Source of the DNA: Sparassis latifolia
Lineage: Eukaryota; Basidiomycota; Agaricomycetes; Polyporales; Sparassidaceae
Direction: 5' to 3'
DNA: 64,000 nucleotides
Assembly (NCBI GenBank): GCA_018466975.1
Contig: CM031554.1
Coordinates: 620,001 to 684,000 of the forward strand
Position numbers and translations under genes: made by a program. This document shows positions 62,093-64,000 of the stretch, piece by piece; the stretch's first letter is position 1; the number at the start of each line of letters is the position of its first letter. The notes under the pieces are model-generated. The model ran no database searches, was not told the DNA's origin, and saw only the letters and a program-made list of their open reading frames with translations.

Positions 62093-64000
62093 CATCCGGA
62101 CAAAAAACCAAGATTTGCGGTCAACGCTGTCTCACCATCCGGACATTTCGACCCCTCGAAGGCCGGAATGCCATCTCCTGGTCCGGACCTGGAAGTGGCT
62201 GTCGGCCCCGCAGGTGGCCTAAAAGGCCCGGAATGCTCCCGACGGTGCCGGAAAGCGCCCAAAAATTACCTTATTTGGAGGCCGATAATTATCCGGACAA
62301 ATTTCTGACAATCGATGATTTTGAAGATCTACGTACGGCGTCCATGGAGATTTTCCAAGGTCCGTATATATATATACTAGAGCTATCATCTCAGGAGTAC
62401 TCATGAACTATAGACAGCCACCTGCGGCTTCCTGCCGAACGTCTTCGCCCACTGAGTTGATCTCTACTATTCGAGCCGTCGCCCCCGGCTTAGAAGTCGA
62501 TACTTGACGACGGATGTTTCCTCTCGTGTACTCCAATACAATCTTTCAAGCCTTCAAGCTTCAGGTGCAACGTATACTAGAGTAAATAACCTGCAGGCTC
62601 TTTCTGGCATTGTCGAAACTTGAGCCGCGCTCAGTGTGCCATTCCAACGATGGTGCCCGAGGTATACATTAACCCGTACCAAATGATGTTGAGTCTCTCG
62701 AGTGGCCTGGCATCGACGTGAGAGCGCATCCATAGGATCGTATAGGATCATATCTAGTTCGGTCTCTTTCTCATACCTGGTCACAGTGAGTGGTGATGCC
62801 TTTCCTGCTTTCTAGGATAGGCTAGGATAGAGGCAATTGGGTATGCCAGAGACAGGTGCATCGCTGGAAATATCACGTATGCTGTCGGCTAATGTAGTCG
62901 TTGGTTAAGTCGTGCCCACCTCAACCTCAGCGCACACTCCGTTACCCTCCAGCAACCCATGCAGGCTCCTTGCAGGAATCATTCACTTCTTCCTTGAAGC
63001 TGTAGCCCTTTTCTCCCGCATCTGTTCCAGAGTCATCTACATCCGCAAGTTAGAGAGAGTTTCTGAGGGTTCCTTCCTACCCTTCTAGTGTTCCGCGTTT
63101 CTTCCGCTCTTAAAATATGCTCGGGCGAAGTACTACGAGCCGGACCTCCCGAATTCCTTCGAGACCATCGTGATAAGGGCTTCGGCCATATCTCCCATGG
63201 AGGGAATGGTGAGTTGCTGAGGGCTGCTCATGGTTGTCGTACTACTAGTCGTGGAGATTTGTTCTCGATGAGATGCGGCAGTTGGCAGGTAATAATACTG
63301 AGATGGCAAGTAGTAATTTACCGACCGGGATGGTTTGGAATGCCGGCATGAGCGCGTTTCCCGGTGACCTAAACGGCGAGGTACCGGTGAGTTGGCGAAT
63401 GCTCGGAGCATCCACCTCGTAGCAGTCCGCCAGCAAGCTTGACGCCACCGAGGACTCCAAGTTCTGAAGCGTACAGTGTGACTTTATCGCAACCGAGGCT
63501 AGTCTCCCACTGCCCCAGTTCCCCCCATGGGGAACAGCGTCGCGGACACCGAGCGAAGCTACCCTGGGAAGAAGTTTACGCCACCACGATTTCCGCCGGT
63601 GCAATCGCCAGCCTCCAATTGTAGCCTGGCCGACTGCCAGATCTCGAGGCGTGTGCAACCCTGTAAGCCATGATGCATGATGTTTGGCAAAGAGGGGAAA
63701 GCTCTGAAAATAATGTTGGTGCCGGCTGTGAGGCCTTGGCGCGTCAATTTCCGCTCTGGACAGCTGGTGCGGACAACGTCTCTCTCTAGTGTGATACTTT
63801 CCATACTAGATGTGAAAGTTTTATCCGCGACATAATGGACCCGGGAGGAGCGACCTGACGCAGAGAAGCGAATTCTTTATGGAGGATCCCGCGAGAATGC
63901 TGCGAGGGACGCGTGTAAAATGCAGGCGATGAATCGTCCCGCGTCCCGCGTCTTCCTCATATGTGCTCCACGCATTGGATTTATGGCACGCTTCGCTGTC
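62093..64000. other. Right end, no supportable gene
   Basis: The first 210 bp carry four TCCGGAC words (about 62096, 62135, 62182, 62292). A frame at 63133-63411 (-) contains MSSPQQLTIPSMGDMAEALI, but no continuing exon or family was recognised. It could be part of a gene that leaves the window or is decayed. Confidence 0.45.

Overview
The window is nuclear DNA of a filamentous basidiomycete, most likely an Agaricomycete. The evidence is many 45-65 nt GT-AG introns that split almost every gene, three class I hydrophobin loci, a DUF6533 membrane protein, a Cdc12-type septin, and LTR and DNA transposons of fungal type. A polypore-like wood or litter fungus fits, but the species cannot be named from sequence alone.

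Layout. 1-4.7 kb: 5' part of a cytosolic tyrosyl-tRNA synthetase (minus, running off the left edge), a decayed hydrophobin (plus) and a ten-exon MFS drug-type transporter (minus). 4.7-8.2 kb: no supportable gene. 8.2-10 kb: a DHA1-type MFS transporter (minus). 10-12.85 kb: no gene. 12.85-18.4 kb: a 603-bp Mutator-like MITE split by a full-length but decayed Ty1/copia element. 18.8-20.5 kb: DUF6533 protein. 21.1-23.3 kb: WRAP73-type WD-repeat protein, apparently frameshifted. 23.8-25.0 kb: hydrophobin with a very long Ser/Thr/Pro stalk. 26.1-32.7 kb: two near-identical head-to-head copies of the DEAH helicase gene PRP43. 33.2-34.4 kb: an orphan six-exon gene. 36.1-36.9 kb: a four-TM protein. 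38.0-38.9 kb: two tandem paralogous 56-residue secreted peptides. 39.3-39.9 kb: a small orphan gene. 40.1-46.5 kb: two inverted copies of a TA-flanked MITE, one split by an intact copia element and the other by a foldback MITE. 47.1-49.9 kb: a 919-residue orphan with a duplicated module. 50.2-51.7 kb: septin. 53.5-59.8 kb: an NCS1 nucleobase permease, a second DHA1 transporter and URC4, a plausible uracil import and breakdown neighbourhood. 60.2-60.5 kb: an ordinary class I hydrophobin. 61.5-62.1 kb: an intact copy of the Mutator-like MITE. The rest shows no supportable gene.

Housekeeping genes (TYS1, PRP43, CDC12, WRAP73) alternate with cell-surface and lineage-specific genes. Transposons sit in three islands. 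The most unusual structures are the inverted PRP43 pair, the tandem peptide pair, and the three nested insertions, whose order can be read from intact target-site duplications. Exon boundaries below were worked out by eye from splice signals and reading phase. For most multi-exon genes the phases sum exactly, which is strong internal support. Unresolved junctions are stated.
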